Positions 35,143-46,050 of a stretch of DNA of 64,000 nucleotides are shown here, piece by piece. The translations under genes and the position numbers were made by a program. Every line of letters starts with the position of its first letter. Positions within the stretch are counted from its first letter, which is position 1. The stretch spans positions 62,001-126,000 of the forward strand of contig FTLJ01000436.1 of assembly GCA_900155495.1 (NCBI GenBank), read 5' to 3'. The notes under the pieces were generated by a model. The model made no database searches. It had not been told where the DNA came from and saw only the letters and a program-made list of their open reading frames with translations. The stretch comes from Porogramme epimiltina (taxonomy: Eukaryota; Basidiomycota; Agaricomycetes; Polyporales; Polyporaceae).

Positions 35143-38100
35143 TCAGGCCCCTGGGGGACGCCTGCGAGCTGCCAGTCAATTAGTCAAAACAAACCCCGGC
35201 AGGATAGCAAAGAAGTACTCACGACCTCCGCCAGGACCCTGTGGTGGCTGGAAAGCCGGAGCGCGCGTCGGACTTCCCCCACGCCTCTGAGGCGAAGTTT
35301 GTCGCGACCGCGGACCTTGATTCGCCGGTTGTACACGGGGTCTAGGAACCTGAGGAGTGGGAGAGGCAGCCCGACTCCTTGGCCTAGGAGACGCGGTACG
35401 GCCCTGCGAACCAGGCTGCGGGGACGGTGTACGAGGGGAGGATTGACCACTTGTGCTCGCGGCCGGGTGCATACCCGGTGTGTCTGGACCACGAGGACGG
35501 GTAGGAGTGCTTGGAATGCTAGAGTTAGGAGGAAACGCCGAATTCGCCGGCGCTTCGGCCGCCAACATGGCTGATGCAGTGGCCCGGCGCAGCTCGAAGA
35601 GCAGATCCCCGACGAAGTTGAAGGTAGGACTACAGAGCGTGAACGCGTTGGTAGATGGGTAGTAGTATTTCCATGCGCCTTCGAGCTCCTTTAGCTCGGT
35701 GAGGATGTCTGTAAACTGCTCGGCCTTGGGAAGGTGTCCCCGCAGGATAGCGTAAGCGTCTGGGATGTTCGTGGTTGCGCCGCGACGGAAAGTGTTCTTC
35801 GGCGGCGGCTGTTTGATGCTGTCAACGCCATCGATCTCGACTTTGACAATTCCCCGGCCGGTGGTTTTGATAGAGATCGTAACTTTCCAGAAAGCCGATG
35901 ACTCCGTGCTAACAGAACGATATCAGCCACGACAGGGATCATGGCACGAAAGTCCTGGTGTGTGACATACCTCCAAGTATTGTCGTTCTGGGTGCTGGAG
36001 ATACGCAACTTGATCTGGCCAGACATCGTAACCTCGAAGGAACCGCTCGCGAGCTGGGTGAGATCCGGAATCTGGAGCTCGTTAGAGGTGGAACCTGATA
36101 AAAATGAATATAGTTAGACAAGGCATTTTCAAAGCATAGACGAAGTCGCACGCACATAAGACCAGATATTCTCCCTTTCGCAAAAGCGTTCCTTCCTCCT
36201 GAAGACGCCAATCTCGTGAATACTTCCACTCGTACGTTTGCGCGTCCAGGCCGTCCCCAGTCTCGATGGGTATCCACCTGCATTCTCGATCCTTGAAGTC
36301 GGGGTGAAGGGCCCACTGTTGCACGACGTTCTCATCCGTCTGCATGTTGTACGAAGGGGATACTGGCACTAGCGTCGTGAGCGCATTGACGCGTGCCAGA
36401 AGCGCAAACAGCCTGTCGCGGAAAATGAATTTGGAGATCGCGAATGTGCCGTGCGAGAAACCCGTGCTTGCGTGGGCGATCCATCTGGGTGACGGCTTGA
36501 AGGCAGACCTACGCGGGGGAGCCTTCTGCCCGGTCATTCCAAGAACGAAGAGGATTTGTTCGACGCGAGTCGTAGTTTCGCCCTCGGATTCGGCCGCGAT
36601 CGTCACCTCGTCGAAGGCGGAAGTGACGAAGTCCATGCTAGTGAACTTGTAGAATGACGGACTTTGAGGCGAGTACTTGTAGACAGGGACAGTTGCGACG
36701 ATGTGCATGCCGTGTTCTACCATGGTCTCGAAGTAGCTCGTCACGATGTGATGGAACAGTGTCAGCTGGTAGCGTCTTGTTTGTGCCCTCGACCTCTCGC
36801 TCTGGTCCTCTGATTCGTTGAGATCCATCTCCTCGTCCAGTTGCTCGAATGATGTGCGCTGAGCATCGGGGACAGCGTCTATGATCATTTGTTAGCTCTT
36901 TAGGAACGTGTGGAGACAGGTGCTTGTACAAACTCTGGAGATCAAGGTAGATGTGATGGAGAGTGTACTCTCCGTTCTCGCTGGGATGGTGCATCCTCGG
37001 AGTGTAGTCGCGATGCGTGAGCTCCTCGTCAACGCATGATTTGAGCTGTACTTCGAACGAGAGGCGACATTCTCCTATTACAGCCCTCCCGAAGTCCCTA
37101 GATGATTATATCAGATGAAGGTATGAGCGGAATGGGGGCTCGATACTCACTCTTCCATCAAGTTCTCGCTCATTTCGTCCAATATTTTCTCGCTGAGGAA
37201 GGCCTCCGTGACGTAGACCGTGACGACGGCGCGGGAATCCGGAAGAAGCATCACCGAGATGGTCTTGACCTCGACGACAGCGCCCTCGGTCCTCCACGAA
37301 TGGAGGATCTCGCGAGCCCTCGTGAAGCGTAGGCGAAGTTGGTTGTTGATAGATGTCTGAGAGATGGCGATGGCGAGGTCGAAGCCACACATATTTGTGT
37401 GCCGGATAGTGCTGTCGAGAGCGCTTGCACCAAACCTCGTGCTATGTTCGAGCATCCACCAGCTCCCATCGACCTCTCCACCCCGATGAGTGAATAGATG
37501 TTCGTCGCGGAGTCTCTGGAACAAGTAGCGCAGTTTTGTGCGTCCAATGAGCTTGATATACTGATAGACGAAGAATTTGATCAGTTCTTGCTGTGCAGCG
37601 ACGTGTTCTGGCCGCGCTGCTTGCTCATATTCGGAGTAACGTTCGCCGTAACGGACAGCTTGGAAGGGATGATTTCAGTGGGACAGACGCGAATGAAGAG
37701 CGGGAGTACTTACTCGAAGTCTTCAATTCAACACCAGCGTCCGAGACCTCGACGTCGATCAGAAGGGCGATGATCCATCCAGTGTAGTCAGGAGTCCTAG
37801 AAGATGACATTGGTTAGCTAGATCTTCAATATACCTGTGAGTTAATCGTACGTACTCTTTCTCCCGAGTCTGATCGTCTTGCGCGAAGAACGACACTTCC
37901 GACAAAGTGAAATACAGAATCACCTCACGGGCGCAGAGGATGTCCACGCGCGGTTGGCCGAATCGAACGATGAAATGCCAGTCGGGATTGTACTTGTCCA
38001 CTGTCCACGAACGCAATGCCGCAAGCGAAGTGCGATCGTCCCACATGGTCTGCCTCATTTCTCTTCGGGTACGAGCGATGAAGGCACATGTGAACCAGAG

Positions 38101-38972
38101 GAGGGAAAGGTAGTTGTTGATCATGATCGACGAAACTCCGCCGATAGAGGTTAGGGGGACGAGCTTCTCGTCTGCTACGAGAGAGAATTTGACGGACGTT
38201 CGAAGGTCGTCCTCGTCGAACTCTGGAGGGAAGAACAAAACGTGGTGACCACCGGCTTGTAGATACCTGGCGTATCCTAGGATCTGGCGGTCGAGATCGG
38301 TCTCCTTGACGCGTTGTTGACCGAGGTCTCCAAAATCGACCATCTTTGCGTCTACCACTTCAAGTCAGTGACATGCATGAATGCAGCAGGAGCAGCACGT
38401 ACGATCAAAATCAAATACGAGCAAGTGGATACGGCTTTCGTAGTCCCCGACCTTTAGGTCCTTTCCTAGGATGGTCCGTCGCTCTGTCGTCGCGCGGAGT
38501 ACGACCTTGGCGTTCCCGAGCTCACCGAGTCGCCTAATAGATCACACCTTCAGCGAATGGGTTAAGCAACTGCGGAAGATGTCTCTCACGCTTCGGAAAA
38601 CTTTCCGTTCTGTACGTGTACTTCGAGGACAGCATCGTGGTCGCACACAAACCTGACACGAGGTTGTCCGAATTGGAAGTCGGCGGCGCTCTTCCCTCGG
38701 GAAGCGTATTGAACCCAGGCAAATGTCTTCTCTGTCAGTAGTCGTCAGATGTATACAGGGAATAGTGATATACGCCCATAGCACTTACTGCGCTCCTCTG
38801 TAAGATGTTCGCGGTCCTTGTAGGCTTCATAACGCTCCCCGGCGCTTTCGTAGTTGACTTGCAGTTGCGCATTCAGGTACTTGAGGGCAAGTCGAGCGTC
38901 GAGGGTCTCATCGAAGTTGATATTGGTCGTTGGAGTGGGGTGGTCTGGAGAGGGTGCGTAGACGGTGGCCAT
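35143..38972 (-). CDS. TLP copy E: multi-module paralogue with a Pro/Ser/Arg-rich C-terminal tail
   Basis: The N-terminus 'LKYLNAQLQVNYESAGERYE' matches the first helix of A and B. The module order is the same: 'PRVDILCAREVILYFTLSEVSFF' (about 37960-37860), 'CGFDLAIAISQTSINNQL' (about 37395-37340), 'GMHIVATVPVYKYSP', 'ILFVLGMTGQKAPP', 'LLARVNALTTLVPV' (about 36410-36365), and a C-terminal beta domain with 'FEVTMSGQIKLRIS', 'ELKELEGAWKYYYPS' and 'FVGDLLFELRRA'. Unlike A and B, it continues into a basic Pro/Ser/Thr/Arg-rich tail of about 110 residues (35560-35230) with repeated SPR/SPQ/RPR units. The tail ends either at the TGA at 35176 or, using a strong GTGAGT...TTTTGACTAAT...CAG intron, at the TGA at 35143. 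ATG at 38972. There is no decayed duplicate of E in the window, so it represents an older copy on the other side of the polymerase gene. Function unknown. Confidence 0.65.
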
Positions 38973-39933
38973 AGTGAGATACTAGGGACTATGGGGGCGA
39001 TCTTGGACATGGAAAGGCTTATATACACTTCTGCTAGTTCACTGTGCTTGCTAACAATTGTCAGTGTGCAATTCCACCGCAGTATGCGACTTTGGGTAGA
39101 CTGACCTATGCTGCCGATGACCGTGAAATGAACATGGAAGATTCGCCGCGTTGTGGAGCTGATGCGCGCACAATGCACAAGGCCGTGCCTCGAGGCGATC
39201 ATTCTGCTGCCCTGCCCCGGTTGTGCACCGCACCAGCACACCTCAGCTGACTTGTTCTTCACAGGACGAGGGCGTTTAGTTGCGGATTCCTACGTGCGTT
39301 TTGACACAAACCTAGGAGACATGAAGGGATGTCAAGGACTTGTCATACTTGAGTTAGCCGGGTGGACATGTCTAGACCGAAACGTCGCATCTTGGAATGG
39401 TATAAGGAAGTACAGGGTCTTCATCCTTTTCACAGCCGACGTCGAGGGCTGCTGGTAGGTTGGTACTATTGGCCAGCCCAGGGCCGCTGTCAAAAACATA
39501 CGTTTGCATCATGGCAAATGCTGCGCGCTGTCTCTAATCGTCAAAATCCGATTAAATCGATCAAGGCAACTTCGGGGACAACCTACCTCTTTAGGCCGCG
39601 AGTTTAGAAAGAACTCGGGCGTGGAGGTCGGAGATGAGTGGAGATCGGGGACACGGCTCGAGCGCGGAGCCGTTTCCGTTGCCGATACCTGCTATGACAG
39701 CGAATGAACATGTACGAGGGTGGTCTCGGCGCCCCGGGACAGGTCAACTCCGCCCGGCGCGGTGCCTGAGGGCTCATGTCCCGATGGCACATACAATGGC
39801 TCAGGAGAGACTGTTGGAAATTTCCTTGGATAGCGAGCATCAGTTAATGGGAAATGAACCGCAGCCTGCCGCCGCAGCCTGCAGGCTGATCAGCATGAAG
39901 ATAACGATACTTCCCACATAGCTTCCAATCTCC
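38973..39933. other. Intergenic, upstream of TLP-E
   Basis: This presumably carries the TLP-E promoter. Plus-strand frames (39153-39458, 39362-39607, 39634-39921) overlap each other and antisense frames, without a recognisable domain. Confidence 0.4.
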
Positions 39934-40750
39934 TCAAAACCGGACAATACCCTCTGAAAGTTGCTCAACAGCTGGCGGCATAACTTTCTTCGGGCCCTCG
40001 AACTGGATACGTCTCGTTAGACGAACTTGACCCTGAGAGAAGGTAGGGTCAAGGGAAATTTCAGCATTGATTTGATCGTGGTCCACATTGTCCAAGCTGT
40101 GAAGGAGTGGATGGAAACGCAGCGGTGGAATGTGGACGTGAAATCGTGAGTGCGATGATAAGCTTCAGATACAAGCAATGAGACGGACATGCGTATCCCC
40201 CGTGCCTTGTGCAGACCAATTGAGTTATATCATTCGCCGCCACACTCAGGATGCCTCATTGGTGGTGGCCCCCGTAGAACATCATAGGCAGAATCTAGGA
40301 AGGCTAAGAATCCAAGTAAGCGGCGATGCAACAAGATCAGGGAAGCACTTACGGGTGGCACTTAGGGCGACGCTTGTGGCGTCGGGGATTCCACATATAA
40401 ACCAGCGTTATCCCACAAATTGAAACGTTGCAATAAGCGGCCATGAGGGTGCCGAAAATGTAGATGGACGAGGCATCAGTCCTTGCCTTGAGTTTGCCAT
40501 TGCGTTTCGACATCGGCCTCGAGGTACATATTGACGGGGAACTATAGAGTTATGAACCTCAATTAAGCCCGAGACACAGACAGAGGTAAAACCAAGCCTA
40601 CTCCATAGCCGAGCGGACATTGGTGGTGCACCATGGATTTTCGAGGAAGGCCAGTTCACATTGTATTTCTGAGTGGCGGAGATCGATGAACTTCGGTGGG
40701 CTGTAGCCACAGTACACATAGTGGAAGAAGCCTTTGGAACAAATACGCAT
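39934..40750 (-). CDS. Doubtful multi-exon gene, unrecognised
   Basis: Two separate pieces look coding. The first runs from the ATG at 40750 and includes 'FFHYVYCGYSPPKFIDL' and 'ENPWCTTNVRSAM'. It ends at a good intron (GTAGGC...CTTAATTGA...ATAG, about 60 nt). The last piece includes 'NAEISLDPTFSQGQVRLTRR' and 'AVEQLSEGIVRF', and stops at TGA 39934-39936. The middle exons cannot be joined without guessing: one frame reads well up to a GTAAGT donor near 40352 and then meets a stop. It may be a decayed gene or a small real one of beta-strand type. No family was recognised and no resemblance to TLP is clear. Confidence 0.3.
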
Positions 40751-41671
40751 TTTGTGTCGAAAGGCGACTATTCAGGGGCCGTTAGAGGGACAAAAGTGAG
40801 ACCTGGAATATCAAACTGAACAACACTGGGGATGGTGAAAACCGGAGGTTTACCGACGCGCGGCGATAGCCACCTGGACGTGCACCACGTTGGTCGTCGT
40901 GTCCTGTCTGTTCCCGCCCACAGGATATCCTATTGGATGTCGCTGTCTTCATATCCGCCCAGTGTCAAAAATATAGAGGACATCTAGGGAACCATGAGTA
41001 AATGCCCTACAACGACGCCATGACGGAACCCACGTTGAAGCAGAGTGGACTCTAAGAACCTCAATGCCGCTCCGGCCGCGCCCACGGAGCCCTTGTGAGA
41101 GCGGCCCTGGGGCTGAGCATTGTAGGCCACGAGGGAGATCAGCTAGAAGTGTCTAGACATATCAGGCAAAGAAGGGATGTCCAGACTTCGTAGAGTATGA
41201 TAGGCAGAATGGAAGGTTGCAGATGACCGATGCACCGAAGGACACGGAGTGCGCATACGTACATACTCGACAGACGATTCGCTGACAACACGAGTACTTG
41301 GCTTCTGGGTGGATAGGGCACTTGGTGTAAGGGAGCCCTCCCCAGCTGTGAAGAGCATGGGTCCCGGGTTGGAAGATCGCGTTCGTCAACGAGCAGAATG
41401 GCAACTCCGGATTACGGCCCCTCGTCCAACACCGTACCCCCGTCGACACAAGGCGCTCAGCTCGGAACTTGCCGATATCGTTTGCGGTGGATTACATCAT
41501 TGTCAATGAAGAAGCGCGCGAGCATTTTGGAGTCTGGGGCTTTCGCTTCCGGGCGGGCACAAGGATCTTCGAGTTGACTCGCTTCACGGCGGTTCCGAGA
41601 ATCTCAATAGAGCCTATGCATCTTCCTCATTTCTCCTCCATACCTCTGCCTGAAAGTATCCGTCAACCTCT
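40751..41671. other. Intergenic, upstream of EFL1
   Basis: No gene is supported. It holds the EFL1 promoter and possibly that of the doubtful minus-strand gene. Overlapping open frames at 41139-41747 on both strands are short and without domains. Confidence 0.45.
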
Positions 41672-44600
41672 ATGGCGACCTCAGAAACTATCGACGTACG
41701 AAACGTTACCACTATTGGTCATGTCGACCATGGCAAGACCACGATGATGGACGCGCTTCTGGCAGCAAATAACATTATATCTACAAGGATGGCCGGAAAG
41801 ATCAGGTACCTTGATAGCAGGGAAGACGAGCAGGAGCGGGGTATCACAATGGAGAGCAGTGCGGTTTCGCTAAGGTTCAAAGTCATGGAGAGAAACCCAG
41901 CGGGAGGTATGCACTGAGCCCACTTCTCAAAACATTTCGTTTTAATGATATCAGATCCCTGTCCGAAGACATATGTCGTCAATATGATTGACACTCCGGG
42001 TCATGTTGACTTTTCGAGTGAAGTCTCGACGGCATCTCGTCTATGCGATGGCGCACTCGTACTCGTGGACGTAGTCGAAGGTGTATGCACCCAGGTGAGA
42101 ATAAACTTCTCGCGAGCTCAGTTCCTGGGAAGTTAATATTGTGTCCCAGACCATCACTGTCCTGAGGCAGGCCTGGCAAGACCGGCTGCGCCCCATCCTC
42201 GTCATCAACAAATTCGATCGTCTCATAACAGAACTCAAACTGTCCCCCATAGAAGCACATCATCACCTTTCACAACTCATTGAACAAGTGAACGCTGTCA
42301 TGGGAAGTTTCTTCGCCGGTGAACGCATGGAGGATGACATGAGATGGAGAGAAGAGCGCGAGAACCGGCTTGCGGCCAAGAAGCAATCCCACGAAGACGA
42401 AGTCCTCGCAACCGTGAACGAAGAGGACGAGTACGAAGAGAAGGATGATGAAGACATCTACTTTGCGCCAGAGCGCGGCAATGTCGTGTTTGCTTCGGCC
42501 ATCGACGGGTGGGGCTTCCGGATCGGCAAATTCGCCCACCTCTATGCTGTGAAGCTTGGGATGAAGGAGGGAAATCTGCGACAGGTCTTATGGGGGAACT
42601 TCTACCTGGATCCGAAAACGAAACGGGTTATCAGCCAGAAGCATTTGCGAGGACGATCGTTGAAGCCGTTATTCGTGCAATTCATTCTAGAGAACATTTG
42701 GGCTGTGTATGACGCTGTAGCGCTGAACCCGTATGTGCAATATATATCTTCCTTTTCCTCCTTGCTCATCAAGGATCTCAAGGAACCCGGATAAGGTCTC
42801 GAAGATTATCACCACCCTAGGGCTTAAGATCTTACCCCGCGACCAAAAGTCGAAAGATACCCGTCAACTGCTCGCACTCATCTTCTCTCAATGGCTCCCA
42901 CTCTCTACGTGCACCATCCAGGCCATCGTCGACGTCGTTCCACCTCCATCGGCAGCTCAGCGCACCCGTATCCCGAAGATGCTATATCCAGATATCTACG
43001 AATCAACGATTGAGCCCAAAAACAAGTTAGAAGAAAATCTTTACTCCTGTAACGCGAGCGCGTCCTCCTCTATTGTAGCCCTAGTCAGCAAGATGTTCGC
43101 TATCCCGAGTAAGGAACTCCCCGAGAACAAGAAAAAGGCCCTCACCGCAGACGAGATGCGCACGCGGGCGCGAGCCATACGCGAGGCTCGCATAGCGGCT
43201 GCAGCGGCCGTAGTTGGCGACGGAACAGTACGAGAGACCACCCCGATTCCCCTCGAAGAGGCGATGAAGAACGCACAAATATCGGATGAGAAGGACCCAG
43301 AAACCAAACCCGGAGACGAAGAGGACGCGGGCGAGACCCTTCTTGGTTTCGCACGCATATATTCGGGTACGATCCGCGTTGGGACGACTATCATCTGCGT
43401 GCTCCCCAAATACAATCGTGCCCTCGGACCGACGCACCCGCACAACGCGCAGCACATCCTGTCAGCGCCAGTGGAACAGCTTTACACAATGATGGGCCGC
43501 GAGCTCGTCCCTGTCGAGAGCGTCCCAGCCGGGAACGTCTTCGCGGTGCGTGGCTTGGACGGGAAGGTCTGGCGCAACGCAACGCTATGTGCGCCGACGG
43601 CGGCAGGCATTAGCATTGAATCGTCGAAGGACCTCTCTGCACACCAGGACTGCTTGTTGAACATGGCAGGCGTTTTGCGCTACGTGAGTGATCTCCTCGT
43701 GGTTGCGTAGTATGTAGCAAACTGATCGTTCCTTCTAAGGCTGCCCCCATAGTCCGTGTGGCCCTGGAGCCTGAGCACCCTGCGGATATGCCAAAGCTTA
43801 TTCGCGGCCTCAAGCTCCTCAGTCAGGCCGATCCTTGTGTGGAGACTTTCCAGCAACAAACAGGAGAGCATGTCATCCTCACTGCTGGAGAGCTTCATGG
43901 AGAGGTGAGCAGCTTGCGTTTCATGTATGCGCATATTTTCTAATGTTGGGACTGCAGAGGTGTCTCAAAGATCTCCGCGAGAGGTTCGCAAAGATCGAAA
44001 TCCATGCGTCGAAGCCGATAGTGCCTTTCCGGGAGACTGCCGTCAAGGGCGTCGGTGAGTGTTTTGACCATGATAGAGCAAGTACAATATTCTGAACGTC
44101 GATGCCCATAGATATGGCCCCACCGAAGACTCCGAACGCGAAACGTGGGACTGTCCATGGTGCTGCGGCGCAGAACCTTGCGAAGTTCACCATTCGCGCA
44201 GCCCCCCTTCCAGCGGTGATATTAGAGTTCCTGCTCGACAACCTCGCTATCTTGCGCCGTATGCAGCAGGAACGCAAGGCTGGGGAGGCGGATGGCGAGT
44301 TACTCGTGGGAGAAGAAGAGAGTCATGCCGACGAAGACTACGACGTCCAGGGCGAGTACATCAAAAAACCGACAATCAAGGCGGAGCAGTTCTGGCCTGC
44401 CCTTCACGAGAAATGCAAAGAAGCCGGCGGTGAATGGGGAGATGTCGTGGACAGGATATGGGCGTTCGGTCCACAGCGGATGGGAACGTGCCTGTTGATC
44501 GACGCCAGATCCGGACAGCCCAACTCGCAAGTTCTTTCCTTCACCATTCCGCCGCGTAAACGATAACAGGTTCTGTTAGGTTGAAGCAGCAGTTGGCGCA

Positions 44601-45715
44601 GATCAAGTCCCAGGAACAAATCAAAGACCAAGAGCCGCTTACGCTTGCGTTCGACGACAATCTCGAGACTGGGTTCCAGTTGGCAACCTTCCAAGGCCCG
44701 CTTTGTGCGGAACCGGTGGAGGGAATGGCGTATTTTGTTGAGGATCTCACGCTGGATAGAGAAGGGATCGAACAGGAACAAGGTGTGTGCGCTCAGTTCG
44801 GAACCGTAGTACGCACATCATGGGATAGATGTCGCCGCCGCAATCGCGGCGCTCCTGCCTGTCCCCCGCTGCCCTGGTTACGTCGAGTTGGGCGGGACCC
44901 TGGTAGCGACGGTCAACGCAGCAATGTTGAACGAAGACGCACTCGATTGACGGACCACAGAGGCTACGAGGCGGAAATTTTCCATTCAATCTCTGGAATT
45001 TCTGACATGATATGGGCGCTTATGATATCACAGTATCCAACAGGACCGCTCACTTGACGGGATCGTTCATCTCTGCTGTCAGGGACGCGTGCAAGAATGG
45101 GCTCCTCGACTGGTCTCCACGACTGATGCTCGCCATGTACACCTGCGATATCCAGGCATCTAGTGCGTGCCGGGGCCGGATTGTGTACAAGAGCAGGTTA
45201 TCCTGACATTAACTACCTCCAGCTGACGTCCTCGGTAAAGTCTACGGCGTCGTCGCGAAGCGCCGTGGGCGCATCGTGTCCGAAGAGATGAAAGAAGGCA
45301 CCGAATTCTTCACCATCCGCGCGAAGCTCCCGGTCGTCGAGAGCTTCGGGTTTGCCCTGGGTGAGTGACATGATGGGCTGGCTTCGTATCAGCTACTCAT
45401 TCCGACGTGGTTTCAGATATTCGGAAACGAACTTCAGGTGCTGCGAGTCCTCAGCTGATCTTTAGCGGGTAAGTTGTCCTCACGGTCAATGTCCGCATAT
45501 CGGTAATAACTAAGAACGCCGTTAGATACGAACTATTGGATCAAGATCCTTTCTGGGTTCCAACTACCGAAGAGGAGCTGGAGGATCTTGGGGAGAAGGC
45601 AGATCGCATCAATTTAGCAAAGTCTTACATGGACTCCGTACGGGAGCGAAAGGGGATGTTCGTAGACAAAAAGATCGTGGAATTTGCGGAGAAACAGCGA
45701 ACGCTGAAACGGTAA
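41672..45715 (+). CDS. RIA1: Elongation-factor-like GTPase 1 (EFL1/Ria1), ribosome maturation
   Basis: This is an EF-G/EF-2-type GTPase of about 1050 residues. G1 is 'GHVDHGKT' (about 41718-41741), the switch I region is '[14 protein letters not shown]', G3 is 'DTPGHVDF' (about 41989-42012) and G4 is 'NKFDRL' (about 42209). A charged Glu/Lys-rich insertion after G4 (about 42330-42470) and the '[19 protein letters not shown]' strand are typical of EFL1 rather than EF-2. Domain II ('[16 protein letters not shown]'), domain III ('[21 protein letters not shown]'), domain IV and domain V ('[17 protein letters not shown]', '[17 protein letters not shown]') follow. The C-terminus is '[12 protein letters not shown]'. 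In the cytoplasm EFL1 with SBDS releases eIF6/Tif6 from 60S subunits. Introns of about 50-60 nt lie near 41908-41955, 42094-42148, 42732-42785, 43684-43740, 43904-43958, 44056-44110, 44567-44580, 44782-45010, 45160-45225, 45362-45418 and 45470-45526. Confidence 0.94.
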
Positions 45716-46050
45716 CTGGTAGTACGGGGGGTTGGCTTTGCTGCGGTGCGGCTTTGTGGAAAGTGCGAGAGCTGTATTATGAGATGTGATATCATGTATT
45801 AGCCGCGCATGCGGTTCCGACCTGACGGAATGCAGCGGTTGCGGCGACTTTCACATACGAGTACGACGGCGCTTCTCAGCACAGAGATGGTGTGCCATTT
45901 CGGGGGTGTCTGGTACTACCGAGTATTACGTAATACCCCCACGTGGGAGGGCAGTGGACTTCCGCCGCAACCCATCCCGACTGACCGTTCCCTACGTCCC
46001 GTCCTTCATCTTCACAACCTCCGCCGTCGCATGCGACGCCGACCACGGTT
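45716..46050. other. Intergenic, upstream of the RasGEF gene
   Basis: This is the 3' flank of EFL1 and the leader/promoter of the next gene. C/T-rich stretches precede the ATG at 46051. No gene is seen. Confidence 0.5.
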
